DNA of 64,000 nt from G964020105 sp964020105 (GTDB lineage: Bacteria; Pseudomonadota; Alphaproteobacteria; WRAU01; Hepatincolaceae): assembly GCA_964020105.1 (NCBI GenBank), contig OZ026535.1, positions 930,001 to 994,000 on the forward strand, written 5' to 3'. A program made the translations under genes and the position numbers. Below, piece after piece: positions 36,249-45,807 of the stretch. Under the pieces are notes generated by a model. It worked only from the letters and a program-made list of their open reading frames with translations. It did not search any database and had not been told where the DNA came from. Every line of letters starts with the position of its first letter. Position 1 is the stretch's first letter.

Positions 36249-38966
36249 CTAATATATACCGTCTTCATTATCACTGCTTATAATAGCTTCCTCAGGAGTA
36301 ACTTCTTCTAATCTACCATTATCAGCTATTATTTTTTGTTTATCTGAAGAGTTTTTCTTAAAAACTTCTAAAATTACACCATCTTTACCAGGATCTCCTA
36401 CAGCGCCATTTTTATAATTAACCCAACGCATATCAATACCAGAAGGAGTTCTAAATGGCATGGCATCCATATCAGACAAAGCTTGTCTCATAAAACTAGC
36501 AAAAACAGGTACAGCAATACTAGTAGCTCCCTCTGTATTACCAAGACTCTTGGGGGTATCGGATCCAAAATAAATCCCAACGACCAAATCCGGAGTAAAT
36601 CCAATAAACCAAGCATCCTTAACTTCATTAGTTGTACCAGTTTTGCCAGCAATATTATAACCTGCAAATTTTGCTCTTCTCCCAGTTCCTCTTTCAACAA
36701 CTCCCTGTAATAAACTTACAACCATATAAGCATCAGAAGGATCAAAAAGCTGTTCTCTTAAATCCTCTAACTCTGGTGCACTCTGATTGTTCCATTCTAC
36801 AGCAGCACAAGCCTTACAAAATCTTGTATCATTTTTAAATACAACAGTCCCATTATTGGCCTGAACCTGCCTTAATAAACTTGGCGTAACTTTTTTACCT
36901 CCATTCACTAAAGAGGAATACGCATTTACTAAATTAAGCAGTGTTACCTCTCTAGAACCTAGAATTTCAGAAAGATTTTCTAAGGGTTTATCATAAAGAC
37001 CAAGCTTAATAGCTAATTTAGAAATTCTATCTAATCCAACATTATTAGCGATTCTTAAAGTTGCAAGATTTCTTGAATGCTCTAAAGCATTCCTAAGTGT
37101 AACAAATCCTCCATAGGTATCATAGCTGTTGCGTGGACGCCATGATTCTTCAGACGAATCAACTACCAAAGGAGCATCTAAAACTAAATCATTATTATTT
37201 ATACCTTTTTGTATGGCACTTAGATAAACAAAAGGTTTGAAAGCTGAACCAGGTTGCCTTAAGCTTTGTGTTGATCTATTAAACTCACTCAGCAAAAAAG
37301 AAAAACCTCCTTGCATAGCAAGTATCTCACCTGTTTGTGGATTCATAGCTATCAAGGCTCCATCAACCTCAGGAATTTGTCTTAATTTCCAAAAACCTTC
37401 AGAATTCTCAACAAGTATAATATCTCCGTATTTAAGTATAGAATTAAAATTAGTTAGTTGCAATTCTCCAGAACCACTCTTGTACGCCCAAAAGTTGTCA
37501 TTCAAACCCATTTGAAATATTTTCCCATCAAGTAAGCCAAACTGTATAGTTGATATATCAATATCAATAACAATAGCCACTCTCCAAGGAGCAACAGACA
37601 CTTTATATTTTTTTGCACTGGGATTATCAGATAATAGTTTTAACCAATTGGGATTACTAGAATTTCTGTCGGATTTTAATAAAAACTCTTTGGGTTGCAT
37701 TAAACTATCAACTGCTCCTCTGTAGCCTTTTTTAATATCAAATGCAACTATCCCTTTTCTTAAAACTTCATAAGCATATTTCTGTAAATTTTGATTTATA
37801 CTAGTCTTGATTATTAAACCTCCACCATAAATTTGCTCATAACCAAAACGCTTCACTATATCCTTTCTAATTTCTTCAGAAGCGTAAGACGAAAATATCT
37901 CCCTTTCTTGTGAGCGATCAAAAACAATAATTGGTTTGCTAATCGCTTGCTTAGCTTGTGCCTCCCTTATTTTATCACCAGCTAGCATTCTTGATATAAC
38001 CCAATCTCTTCTTTCTTTTGCTACCTCATAATTTAATTTTGGATCATATCTAGCAGGTGCCTTAGGTAGAACAGCTAAAAATGCTGCCTCCTCTAAAGTA
38101 AGATCAGTTACTGGTTTATTAAAATAATTTAAAGATGCAACAGATACTCCATAAGAGCCACGCCCAAGATAAATTTCATTAAAGTATAATTCTAAAATAT
38201 GATCCTTAGAATAAGCAAGCTCAACCTGCACAGTAAGTATTGCTTCTCTTATTTTTCTTTTTATTGTCCTATCATTAGTAAGTAAAAAATTTTTAACCAC
38301 TTGCTGTGTTATAGTAGAGGCTCCCTCTATATTATCTGATAACCCAATTGCATATAATACATTATTGTAAAATGCTCTCACTAATCCAAAGAAATCAAAA
38401 CCAAAATGCCTATAAAAATTCTTATCTTCTGCTGAAATAAATGCATCTACAACAACCTTGGGAATCCTTTCTAAAGGAACAAAAAGTCTTTTCTCTACAG
38501 CAAACTCCGATAATAATGTACCATCGGCAGAATAAACTCTTGTAATAAGAGGCGGTTGATAATCTTTTAAAACTTTATAATCTGGCAAATCCCACATTAA
38601 GTATGTGAAAATTAAAGATAACAATAAAAAAAATATAATAGCTAACTTAGAGTTTAATCGCTTTTTTTTTATATTATTACGACCTTCTCTGCTAAGGTTT
38701 TTTTTATCTAACCCCTGTACTCCGTTTTTAATTTCTTTAGAAAATAATATCTCATGCTTATCAATACTTTCGTGTAGAGATTTTAAATTACGCTTTTCCG
38801 TGTTCCTAAGAATTTCTTCCAAATTAGACTTCTTTTTGAAAGAAAATTTTCTCGCTAATCCCTTCAATATATCACGTATAAAGACAGCTATTTCTTTGAA
38901 TAAATACCTAAAACTTTCAACTATGATATTGAAAGATTCAATCAATATTAAAATAATTTTCTTCAT
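36249..38966 (-). CDS. Class A penicillin-binding protein 1A
   Basis: This bifunctional peptidoglycan synthase has glycosyltransferase and transpeptidase domains outside the inner membrane. The 905-residue protein starts with an unusual basic cytosolic region of about 105 residues, then one helix (AIIFFLLLSLIFTYLMW). The glycosyltransferase has FISAEDKNFYRHFGFD and EGASTITQQVVKNFLL. The transpeptidase has the active serine in GSAFKPFVYLSA, a later SRN-type motif (EHSRNLATLRI) and KTGTTNEVKDAWFIGF. It shows that peptidoglycan synthesis enzymes are encoded here, together with amidase, LytM and MltB-like proteins. Confidence 0.95.
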   Translation of the reverse strand: MKKIILILIESFNIIVESFRYLFKEIAVFIRDILKGLARKFSFKKKSNLEEILRNTEKRNLKSLHESIDKHEILFSKEIKNGVQGLDKKNLSREGRNNIKKKRLNSKLAIIFFLLLSLIFTYLMWDLPDYKVLKDYQPPLITRVYSADGTLLSEFAVEKRLFVPLERIPKVVVDAFISAEDKNFYRHFGFDFFGLVRAFYNNVLYAIGLSDNIEGASTITQQVVKNFLLTNDRTIKRKIREAILTVQVELAYSKDHILELYFNEIYLGRGSYGVSVASLNYFNKPVTDLTLEEAAFLAVLPKAPARYDPKLNYEVAKERRDWVISRMLAGDKIREAQAKQAISKPIIVFDRSQEREIFSSYASEEIRKDIVKRFGYEQIYGGGLIIKTSINQNLQKYAYEVLRKGIVAFDIKKGYRGAVDSLMQPKEFLLKSDRNSSNPNWLKLLSDNPSAKKYKVSVAPWRVAIVIDIDISTIQFGLLDGKIFQMGLNDNFWAYKSGSGELQLTNFNSILKYGDIILVENSEGFWKLRQIPEVDGALIAMNPQTGEILAMQGGFSFLLSEFNRSTQSLRQPGSAFKPFVYLSAIQKGINNNDLVLDAPLVVDSSEESWRPRNSYDTYGGFVTLRNALEHSRNLATLRIANNVGLDRISKLAIKLGLYDKPLENLSEILGSREVTLLNLVNAYSSLVNGGKKVTPSLLRQVQANNGTVVFKNDTRFCKACAAVEWNNQSAPELEDLREQLFDPSDAYMVVSLLQGVVERGTGRRAKFAGYNIAGKTGTTNEVKDAWFIGFTPDLVVGIYFGSDTPKSLGNTEGATSIAVPVFASFMRQALSDMDAMPFRTPSGIDMRWVNYKNGAVGDPGKDGVILEVFKKNSSDKQKIIADNGRLEEVTPEEAIISSDNEDGIY

Positions 38967-39066
38967 TTTATTTTCTTTTTAAAATATCCATACCCAAGAA
39001 ACAACAGAAGTAAAGAATCTACCTATTATACTAAAACTACAACAAAAAAATTATCATTCTCACTTA

Positions 39067-40599
39067 CTAAGGCACCATGACAATATCAGAAGCCTTATTT
39101 CCTAAAACATAATTATTAAGTTTCCCAGTAACTGCAACTGGAAAAGATGTTAATTTCCCTTTTTTCCATAAGTAATATTCTATACCAGCAGAAAGAGCAA
39201 CAGCAGCTTTTTGAATATACTCAGGATTTTTAAAATTATTTGTATCATCATAATTAGATAAAAAACCTAGCTCAACTAGAATAGAAGGCTTATTAGGTAA
39301 TTTAAGAACAACAAATCCTGCTGAACGCATAGGGTTTTCTAAAATTTTCATTACTTTTGAGTACTGACTCACAATATTAGTGGCCAGATTGATAGATTCA
39401 TTAGATTTAGCTCTCTGAGACAAACTCAATAATATCTGATTAACTTCAGAATTATTCCCATCAATATTAATGCCCGCAATTATATCTGATTTATTTTCCA
39501 CATTTGCTAGAAGCTGTGTTTGTGCATCTGATGCTATCTCTGATAAAGTATATACAGATAATCCTGAAGCAGTTGAATTATTTTCTGTTTTATCGGCATG
39601 AATAGAAACAAAAAGATCAGCATCCATAGATTGTGCCCATATTATTCTATCACTGAGGGGAATATAATAATCGTCATCTCTACTAAGAATTACGGAAATA
39701 TCTTTATTAGTTTCCAACTCACTCTTGAGCATTTTGGCCACCTTTAGTACCAAGTCTTTCTCAAGGATACTGCCATCCTCTGAACGAGCTCCTGAATCTT
39801 TACCACCATGCCCTGGATCAATAAAAACCTTAATTGGCCTACCAGGAGAGGTAATAGAAGGTTTGGGATAGGACACTTCACCAAGATGATCTTTAATTTT
39901 TGCTTCTAGTGCTCTAGTACGTTGAGCTTTTTTAGATGCACTAGCATAGGTTTCAGTGATATCTGTAATTTTAGTTAAAGTGTCTTTATCTTTTGTGAAA
40001 ACGATAGCATTAGAATAGGACAAGCTAGAATTAAGTGATTTTCTATAATTATCTGATACTTCTATATTAAATTCGTAAATACTAGTTAATGGCTTAATAG
40101 TTGCAATATATGATTTTTTTGACGTATCTACAACCTGACTTATATATACTCTATTCAATTTTACATTTCTTGCTAAATCCATCGTTACCCTAAGCACACC
40201 AGGTCTTGGATTTCCGTAGCGAAACCCTTGTATTAAACTCACAGGTAGTTTTTCCAGATTAACCGGATCCACAACCCATCTGTATGGCATAGGCATATCA
40301 ACAAACAGACGATAGGGCAAGCTTAACAGCCTAACCTCCGCAACAAAAGATTTATCAACATCAAAAGTTATCAAACTAGCGCTATTATTAAGATCTGTTA
40401 TTCTAATATCCAGAATCGACCCTCCGCTATAAGTTTCGTTTTTTATTTGATTTTCATTTATTGGTTCTTCTGAGGATTGAACACTTTGCTTATTTTCAGT
40501 GGAAACTTGCCCATCCACTTGCTCATCAGCTGAATATAAAGAAGGATAATTAAACCCAAAAAATAAAAGAAAAACAATTACCGCACTAAATTTTTTCAT
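39067..40599 (-). CDS. N-acetylmuramoyl-L-alanine amidase, AmiC type
   Basis: This zinc amidase cuts the bond between glycan and peptide in peptidoglycan, commonly at division. The 510-residue protein has a signal peptide (to about residue 24). An AMIN domain (residues ~60-160, with VDMPMPYRWVVDPVNLEKL) comes next, then the Amidase_3 domain from about 256. Zinc and catalytic residues are seen in IDPGHGGKDSGA, EKDLVLKVAK, VSIHADK and VELGFLSN. It precedes no gene in the same run except the penicillin-binding protein about 100 bases on, and it has a clear promoter. The NlpD-like protein at 10.7 kb is a likely activator. Confidence 0.93.
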   Translation of the reverse strand: MKKFSAVIVFLLFFGFNYPSLYSADEQVDGQVSTENKQSVQSSEEPINENQIKNETYSGGSILDIRITDLNNSASLITFDVDKSFVAEVRLLSLPYRLFVDMPMPYRWVVDPVNLEKLPVSLIQGFRYGNPRPGVLRVTMDLARNVKLNRVYISQVVDTSKKSYIATIKPLTSIYEFNIEVSDNYRKSLNSSLSYSNAIVFTKDKDTLTKITDITETYASASKKAQRTRALEAKIKDHLGEVSYPKPSITSPGRPIKVFIDPGHGGKDSGARSEDGSILEKDLVLKVAKMLKSELETNKDISVILSRDDDYYIPLSDRIIWAQSMDADLFVSIHADKTENNSTASGLSVYTLSEIASDAQTQLLANVENKSDIIAGINIDGNNSEVNQILLSLSQRAKSNESINLATNIVSQYSKVMKILENPMRSAGFVVLKLPNKPSILVELGFLSNYDDTNNFKNPEYIQKAAVALSAGIEYYLWKKGKLTSFPVAVTGKLNNYVLGNKASDIVMVP

Positions 40600-40642
40600 C
40601 TACATAACTTTCTATATTATAACAAAATCTACAACTCATAAT

Positions 40643-40670
40643 ATTATAGGATATATTATTGTATAGTCAA
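40643..40670 (-). promoter_or_regulatory. Sigma-70 type promoter for the amidase gene
   Basis: On the minus strand TTGACT (40670-40665) is separated by 16 bases from a perfect TATAAT (40648-40643), 44 bases upstream of the amidase ATG. A second TTGACT occurs 16 bases further upstream. Confidence 0.7.
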
Positions 40671-41070
40671 ATGGTTAAAGTCAATTTGCTAAGTGTATAA
40701 CAAATTTTTATATCTATCTATGTAACATATATTGCTTTTATAGTAAAGTATAAACTCCCTCATATGTGATAATAAAATATGATTTCTTAAAAAGATACAG
40801 TTTTATCCATAAAAAATAAAATTGTTAGTAATATTAAAATTATGTTATCATAGTAGTGGTGGTGTATTGTTTGTATACTGTAGTTCTGATCGGCTTTAAT
40901 ACGTTGTTGCCTCAGTTGTAACATTGTTTCTATATTGCATTTGCGCGTATGCAGTATTAGACACTCGAGTGACACTCCAAATATATTATAAAACAATATT
41001 ACTCGCAAGAAGTTTTTGAAAAAAACTTCAGCACAATTTTATGTAATGAAAAATTTGAATTGGATTACTA
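40671..41070 (+). promoter_or_regulatory. Long upstream region of the RNase E/G gene
   Basis: About 400 bases upstream of the RNase E/G start have no gene. They contain a 10-bp palindrome CACTCGAGTG (40962-40971) and a 9-bp hairpin close to the start codon. In E. coli the rne leader controls RNase E synthesis; a similar role here is inference. I saw no strong plus-strand promoter in it. Confidence 0.4.
41009..41029 (+). other. Leader hairpin before the RNase E/G gene
   Basis: GAAGTTTTT and AAAAACTTC form a perfect 9-bp stem with a GAA loop, ending 41 bases before the ATG. There is no T run after it. It could be an RNA processing or regulatory element. Confidence 0.5.
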
Positions 41071-43128
41071 ATGAAAAATAGGATTTTAATAGATGCTTCC
41101 CACATGGAAGAAACTCGTGTTGTCACACTTAAAAATGACATTATGGAAGATTATGAATTTCAGGTTGCTGCTAAAGCAGAACTAAAAGGAAACATTTATC
41201 TTGGTAAAATAACTAAAGTAGAGGCTTCTTTGCAGGCTGCTTTTGTTGATTATGGTAGAAAAAAACAAGGATTTTTACCTTTTAATGAAATTAATATAAC
41301 TCATTTCAATTTATCTCAAGAAAAGTTAAATGAGATCATAGAAAAGCAGCAACAACATAAGGATGTTGTTAGGAATCGTTTTTTGGTTAAATCTTCTGTC
41401 AAAAAAGATATTAATGATGCCGAAAAAAATAAAAATATCCTCTCTTTTATTATTCAGGATAATGGCTTTATTACTGCTGTTGATGAACTTTCAGAGGAAT
41501 CCTCTGATTCTGAACATGAAAATAGCCTTACATCAGACTTTGATGATAGCTTAACAGATACTTCTGATAATGAAGACTTTATGAACCGTCTTGAAAATGA
41601 AAATCTAGAGTACGGAGCTAGGTTTGGCTATAAAATACAGGATGTTATTAAACCAGATCAATATATTTTGGTTCAAGTAGTGAAGGATGAAAGGGGTAGC
41701 AAAGGGGCATCTCTTACTACTCATCTTTCCATTGCTGGAAGATATTGTGTACTTATGCCTAATTCTCCCTTTGAAGGTGGAATTTCTAAAAAAATTTCCT
41801 CTCACCAGGATCGCCAAAGATTGAAAGGGATTATTGAGGGATTAGCTATTCCAGAAAATACCAATATAATAATTAGAACTGCCAGTGTTGAGCGTACTGA
41901 TAAGGAAATAATTGATGATTATCATTATGTTGATAAAATTTGGAAAACCATTCAACAACAAACACTAAATCTAAAAAAGCCTAGTTTATTGTTTGAGGAA
42001 GGTATTTTAATAAAAAGAATTATACGTGATATTCACTCTGCTAATATTGATGAAATCATTATTGACGGCAAAGATGGATTTGAGGTGGCTAAAAATTTTG
42101 CTAAATTAATTGCTCCTGACATTATGAAGAAAATAATACGCTTCAATAATCCTAAATCATCTTTGTTTAAGTATTATAAAGTAGAAGAACAAATTAAAAA
42201 TCTTTATTCTCCTGTTGTTTTTCTTAAATCTGGTGGTTATTTAGTTATCAATAATACAGAAGCTCTTACTGCCATTGATATAAATTCTGGCAAATCAAAA
42301 GGTAAAAGAAATGTTGAAGAAACTGCACTTAAAACTAATTTAGAAGCATGTGTGGAAATAGCACGTCAGATAAAATTCAGGGACCTTGGCGGACTAATAA
42401 TTATTGATTTTATAGATATGGAAAATTCTAAAAGTATCTCTAGTATTGAGAAAAAAATCAGAGATTTACTAAAGGAAGATAAGGCAAAAATACAAGTATC
42501 CGGAATTTCTAATTTCGGACTACTGGAAATATCAAGACAAAGAATTAAAACTTCCATAATAGAAAAAAGCTTTACTCCATGTCCAAAATGCCAAGGTGCC
42601 GGTTACGTTCGTCCTCTTGACCTTAATGCTTTGAATATTTTGCGGAACTTACAAAGTGACGTAGAAAATAATAGAATAAAACCAAACTCCACAGATAAGC
42701 TTGTTATAAGAATACATTCTGGAGAGGCATTTTATCTTTTAAATAATAAAAGAGAAGATATATCTCGTCTTGAAACCATATTAAAAGCATCAATTAGGGT
42801 AGAATGTGATGATAATTTGCTTTACCCTTTTTATTTAGTTGAAGAAGATAAAACTAAAGACGAAGAGTTGCCAGAAACTGTCACTTTCTTAGAAAAAGAA
42901 TTGGCTATTAATGCCAATAAATTAAAAGAGCAGGAAAAAAATGAAGATAAATTACATAGTAATAATAGTAAGCCTATAGGAAGTCCTCTTGTTAGTAGAA
43001 ACACAAATAGAAATAATAACAATAAACGTAATAAATTTAGAAGCAATAAAAAATTCAATAATAATCCTAACCATGTTAAACAGCCCATTGAGAAAAAGGG
43101 ATTACTTAGAAAATTATTCGGATTATAA
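41071..43128 (+). CDS. rne: Ribonuclease E/G family protein
   Basis: RNase E/G is the main endonuclease for mRNA decay and rRNA processing. The 685-residue protein has the S1 RNA-binding start (NIYLGKITKVEASLQAAFVD), the catalytic aspartates in TAIDINSGKSKGKRNVE and LIIIDFIDMENSK, and the zinc-link CPKCQGAGYVRP. The S1 domain is split by an acidic insertion of about 100 residues (residues ~85-190, rich in Ser/Asp/Glu), before the strand YILVQVVKDERGSKGASLTT. Such insertions are known in alphaproteobacterial RNase E. The tail is Asn/Lys-rich, suited to RNA binding, and short compared with E. coli RNase E. Confidence 0.94.
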   Translation: MKNRILIDASHMEETRVVTLKNDIMEDYEFQVAAKAELKGNIYLGKITKVEASLQAAFVDYGRKKQGFLPFNEINITHFNLSQEKLNEIIEKQQQHKDVVRNRFLVKSSVKKDINDAEKNKNILSFIIQDNGFITAVDELSEESSDSEHENSLTSDFDDSLTDTSDNEDFMNRLENENLEYGARFGYKIQDVIKPDQYILVQVVKDERGSKGASLTTHLSIAGRYCVLMPNSPFEGGISKKISSHQDRQRLKGIIEGLAIPENTNIIIRTASVERTDKEIIDDYHYVDKIWKTIQQQTLNLKKPSLLFEEGILIKRIIRDIHSANIDEIIIDGKDGFEVAKNFAKLIAPDIMKKIIRFNNPKSSLFKYYKVEEQIKNLYSPVVFLKSGGYLVINNTEALTAIDINSGKSKGKRNVEETALKTNLEACVEIARQIKFRDLGGLIIIDFIDMENSKSISSIEKKIRDLLKEDKAKIQVSGISNFGLLEISRQRIKTSIIEKSFTPCPKCQGAGYVRPLDLNALNILRNLQSDVENNRIKPNSTDKLVIRIHSGEAFYLLNNKREDISRLETILKASIRVECDDNLLYPFYLVEEDKTKDEELPETVTFLEKELAINANKLKEQEKNEDKLHSNNSKPIGSPLVSRNTNRNNNNKRNKFRSNKKFNNNPNHVKQPIEKKGLLRKLFGL

Positions 43129-43166
43129 TTAAAAAAATTGATTAAACTATTAGTATATTGATACAA

Positions 43167-44513
43167 ATGATATTACTCAGAAATTACCTATCTTTACTAA
43201 TAGTTTTTTGCATATTCTTATATCCTGCTTGTTTATCATCAGCTTCTGTTTATGTTGTTAAGGATCCTGAAATTGAGGATTTCTTAAGAGATATACTTAA
43301 TCCCATACTTGATGTTGCTCAGGTTCCTCGTGAGTCGATTAATATTTATTTATTGAATGATAATAGTATTAATGCATTTGTTTATAATGGGAAAAATATT
43401 TTTGTTAACACAGGACTTATTTCTAGTGCTGAAAGTCCTGATGAGATTGCTGGTGTGCTAGCACATGAACTTGGTCACATTACAGCAGGTCATCTTTCAC
43501 GTGGTGATATAGTTTATTCAAAAGCTAATATTTTTATTTTACTTGGTCTTGCCGCTCTCTTAGCAACAGCTCCTCTGCTTAATGGTAATGGTGATATTTT
43601 TGATTTAGTTGGTTTTTTATCCTATAGCACACTACAAACTGCTAAGGGAGCTCTTTTAAGTTATAGTCGCTCTGAGGAGTCACAAGCAGATCAAATAGCC
43701 TTAGAGTATATAAAAGAATCTAATTTTTCACTAAATGGTTTCTACACATTTATGGAAAAACTATATAAAAAAGAAAACAAAGCTATCTATAGCTTACCTA
43801 GTTTTGTTTTTCAAAGCACTCACCCTCTTACTTTGAACCGTATGAACGCTATTGATGCTTATATAAAAAACAATCCGCAGAAAATTACAAAAAATGTCCT
43901 CTTGGGAAATAAACTTCTTAGGGTGCAAGCTAAGATACTGGTATACACAAGCAATGTAGACAACATTAAATCAGCTTATAATATAAAACCTAATGATTCT
44001 ATCTCAATCTATAAATTAGCAATGACTGAATATGCAAATCATAATTTTTCATCCTCAATTGAATATACAAATATATTGCTGAAAGATGCTCCTTCAGACC
44101 CTTACTACTTAGAATTAGCAGGAGATACTTATTTTGCCATAGAAAATTATCAATTAGCTTTAGAAAACTATAAAAAAATCCGCACTGCTATAAATAATAA
44201 TATTATTTACTATAAAATAGCTCGTGCTTATTCTGTAAATAAGCAATATAAGGAAGCTTTAGCTACTGTATCTTTATCTTTACAAATTAATAAGGATAAT
44301 CCAGGTGCTTGGCAACTAAAATCAATGATACTTGGTCGTCTAAATCGATATGCAGAAGCAGACCTTGCTCTTGCCGAGCAATATTTTATACTTAATGATT
44401 TAGATAAATCACTTTTTTTTGTTAAAAAAGCACTAAAAGAACTTAATAACAATACTCAAGAGTTTTTACAAGCTAATGATCTTATTATCGCTATTAATAA
44501 AGCCAAGTCATGA
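43167..44513 (+). CDS. M48 zinc metalloprotease with TPR repeats, BepA-like
   Basis: BepA-type proteins act in the periplasm on outer-membrane protein and LPS-assembly quality control. The 448-residue protein has a signal peptide (to about 27). The protease domain carries the zinc motif in LAHELGHITAGH and the third ligand in SEESQADQIALEYI, followed by C-terminal TPR-like helices (for example PYYLELAGDTYFAIENYQLA). A TTG three codons upstream is also in frame; the ATG is preferred. Gene context gives little, as the next gene is on the other strand. Confidence 0.9.
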   Translation: MILLRNYLSLLIVFCIFLYPACLSSASVYVVKDPEIEDFLRDILNPILDVAQVPRESINIYLLNDNSINAFVYNGKNIFVNTGLISSAESPDEIAGVLAHELGHITAGHLSRGDIVYSKANIFILLGLAALLATAPLLNGNGDIFDLVGFLSYSTLQTAKGALLSYSRSEESQADQIALEYIKESNFSLNGFYTFMEKLYKKENKAIYSLPSFVFQSTHPLTLNRMNAIDAYIKNNPQKITKNVLLGNKLLRVQAKILVYTSNVDNIKSAYNIKPNDSISIYKLAMTEYANHNFSSSIEYTNILLKDAPSDPYYLELAGDTYFAIENYQLALENYKKIRTAINNNIIYYKIARAYSVNKQYKEALATVSLSLQINKDNPGAWQLKSMILGRLNRYAEADLALAEQYFILNDLDKSLFFVKKALKELNNNTQEFLQANDLIIAINKAKS

Positions 44514-44893
44514 AATAAGTTTCCTTTTTGTTGCTAGGTTTATTAAATCTGAATTAAGCTACCCTCTAGATTGCTTAAATAGGTACTGTGGCTATTTTGT
44601 AAACTTATAAGCTTTTTATTTTGTAAGGATTAAATCCCTTAGAAAGCAACGCCGTGAATTTAAATGTTGCTAGATGGCTCTTCTGTTTACTAACTAGATA
44701 CTATCATAGATCATAAAGACAGAAACAGTAAATTTGGATAATGCAAAGAAATCGATACAGTCAAAAATCCTAATTTTTTCAACTATTTAGTATCTAGTTA
44801 TGTATTAAAAAATATCAACTTATTAATGTTTTCCCTAAAGGAAATATTATTAAAGAAAATCTCTCAAGAATAAATCACTAAAAAACTGTTCTC
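44514..44893. other. Intergenic gap with a widely spaced inverted repeat
   Basis: No gene is supported between the two convergent genes. The main structure is a pair of 13-bp perfect inverted arms (separate entry). No clear terminator with a T run was found for either gene. Confidence 0.5.
44691..44800. repeat. 13-bp perfect inverted repeats 84 bases apart
   Basis: TAACTAGATACTA (44691-44703) and TAGTATCTAGTTA (44788-44800) are exact reverse complements. The enclosed 84 bases have no coding sign. The layout is like a small terminal-inverted-repeat element, but no target duplication was recognised and chance in AT-rich DNA cannot be excluded. Confidence 0.6.
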
Positions 44894-45634
44894 TTAACGA
44901 GCATACTTATAATCATCTTCTAAAGAGTGAATTTTAAATCTGACAGCAAAATTAATACTGCCCTCATTATAAGTACCTTGATGCTTGTAGCCAATAGTAT
45001 TTAATAATTTTAGTTTTGAATAATTCATAAGAAACTTATAATAAGCCTCAACATCAATATAATCATTAACAGCATAATATGTTCCTAATACTCCCTGAAC
45101 AGCTGGAGTAAGATCATATCCACCGTTTTGTGCAAGGGAAGGAATATTTTGCTGTAAAAAACCGAATCCCACCTTATAAAAAGCATTAATTGATCCATAT
45201 GAAAATGCATCTTTTCTAACATTAAACATCATATAATCCACTGTATTAAAAGCGTTAGCAGAGTCCTGAGGCTTTATGACACTACCATCTACCTTAGCAG
45301 AAAATAGATCATAGCTATTAATTTCAAATTCAACCCCAAGGGAGTTTAAATACATGTAACCAACAACTATACTAGAAAGAAATTGCGCACTAAACAGATC
45401 ATAAGTATAAGAAGCATGAACGTGCTTTTCCGATGGAGGTACCGGAGGATTGGCGTTAGGATTACCAGGATCATTTGTAATATCATATGTTTTAGCCTTT
45501 GTATGTAGATTAAACATTTGAGGAAAAGAAACATACCAATGTGGCTTAGTAGTTTTCAATCTAGCGTGCAAGCTACTTTGAACTACAAGGGAAGCAAAAC
45601 AAAAAATAGAACAGAACAACAAAAATTTTTTCAT
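44894..45634 (-). CDS. Predicted outer-membrane beta-barrel protein, family unassigned
   Basis: This 246-residue protein has a classic signal peptide (MKKFLLFCSIFCFASLVVQS, cleavage likely near SLHA). The mature part shows alternating hydrophobic and polar residues with many Tyr and Phe, for example VVGYMYLNSLGVEFEINSYD. A late strand GSINFAVRFKI fits a barrel strand. A His/Pro-rich loop lies near residues 55-75. It probably forms a small outer-membrane barrel of the surface-antigen kind seen in Rickettsiales, but I cannot place it in a named family. It is transcribed alone, next to tRNA-Ser on the same strand. Confidence 0.65.
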   Translation of the reverse strand: MKKFLLFCSIFCFASLVVQSSLHARLKTTKPHWYVSFPQMFNLHTKAKTYDITNDPGNPNANPPVPPSEKHVHASYTYDLFSAQFLSSIVVGYMYLNSLGVEFEINSYDLFSAKVDGSVIKPQDSANAFNTVDYMMFNVRKDAFSYGSINAFYKVGFGFLQQNIPSLAQNGGYDLTPAVQGVLGTYYAVNDYIDVEAYYKFLMNYSKLKLLNTIGYKHQGTYNEGSINFAVRFKIHSLEDDYKYAR

Positions 45635-45669
45635 TACGTTAACAACTGTACTCTATGTGGTATACATTG

Positions 45670-45757
45670 TGGCGGACAGAGAGGGATTCGAACCCTCGAT
45701 GGATTACTCCATACTCCCTTAGCAGGGGAGCACCTTCGGCCACTCGGTCATCTGTCC
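45670..45757 (-). tRNA. tRNA-Ser (anticodon GCT)
   Basis: On the minus strand the acceptor stem GGACAGA pairs with TCTGTCC. The anticodon arm CTCCCCTGCTAAGGGAG gives anticodon GCT (reads AGC/AGT). A long variable arm (TATGGAGTAATCCAT) follows, as in class II tRNAs, then the T arm GAGGGTTCGAATCCCTC. The discriminator G is followed by an encoded CCA. Confidence 0.97.
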
Positions 45758-45807
45758 TTTGGGCTTTAAAACTGCAATCCCCTGTAATTGTACCCACTAT
45801 CCATACT

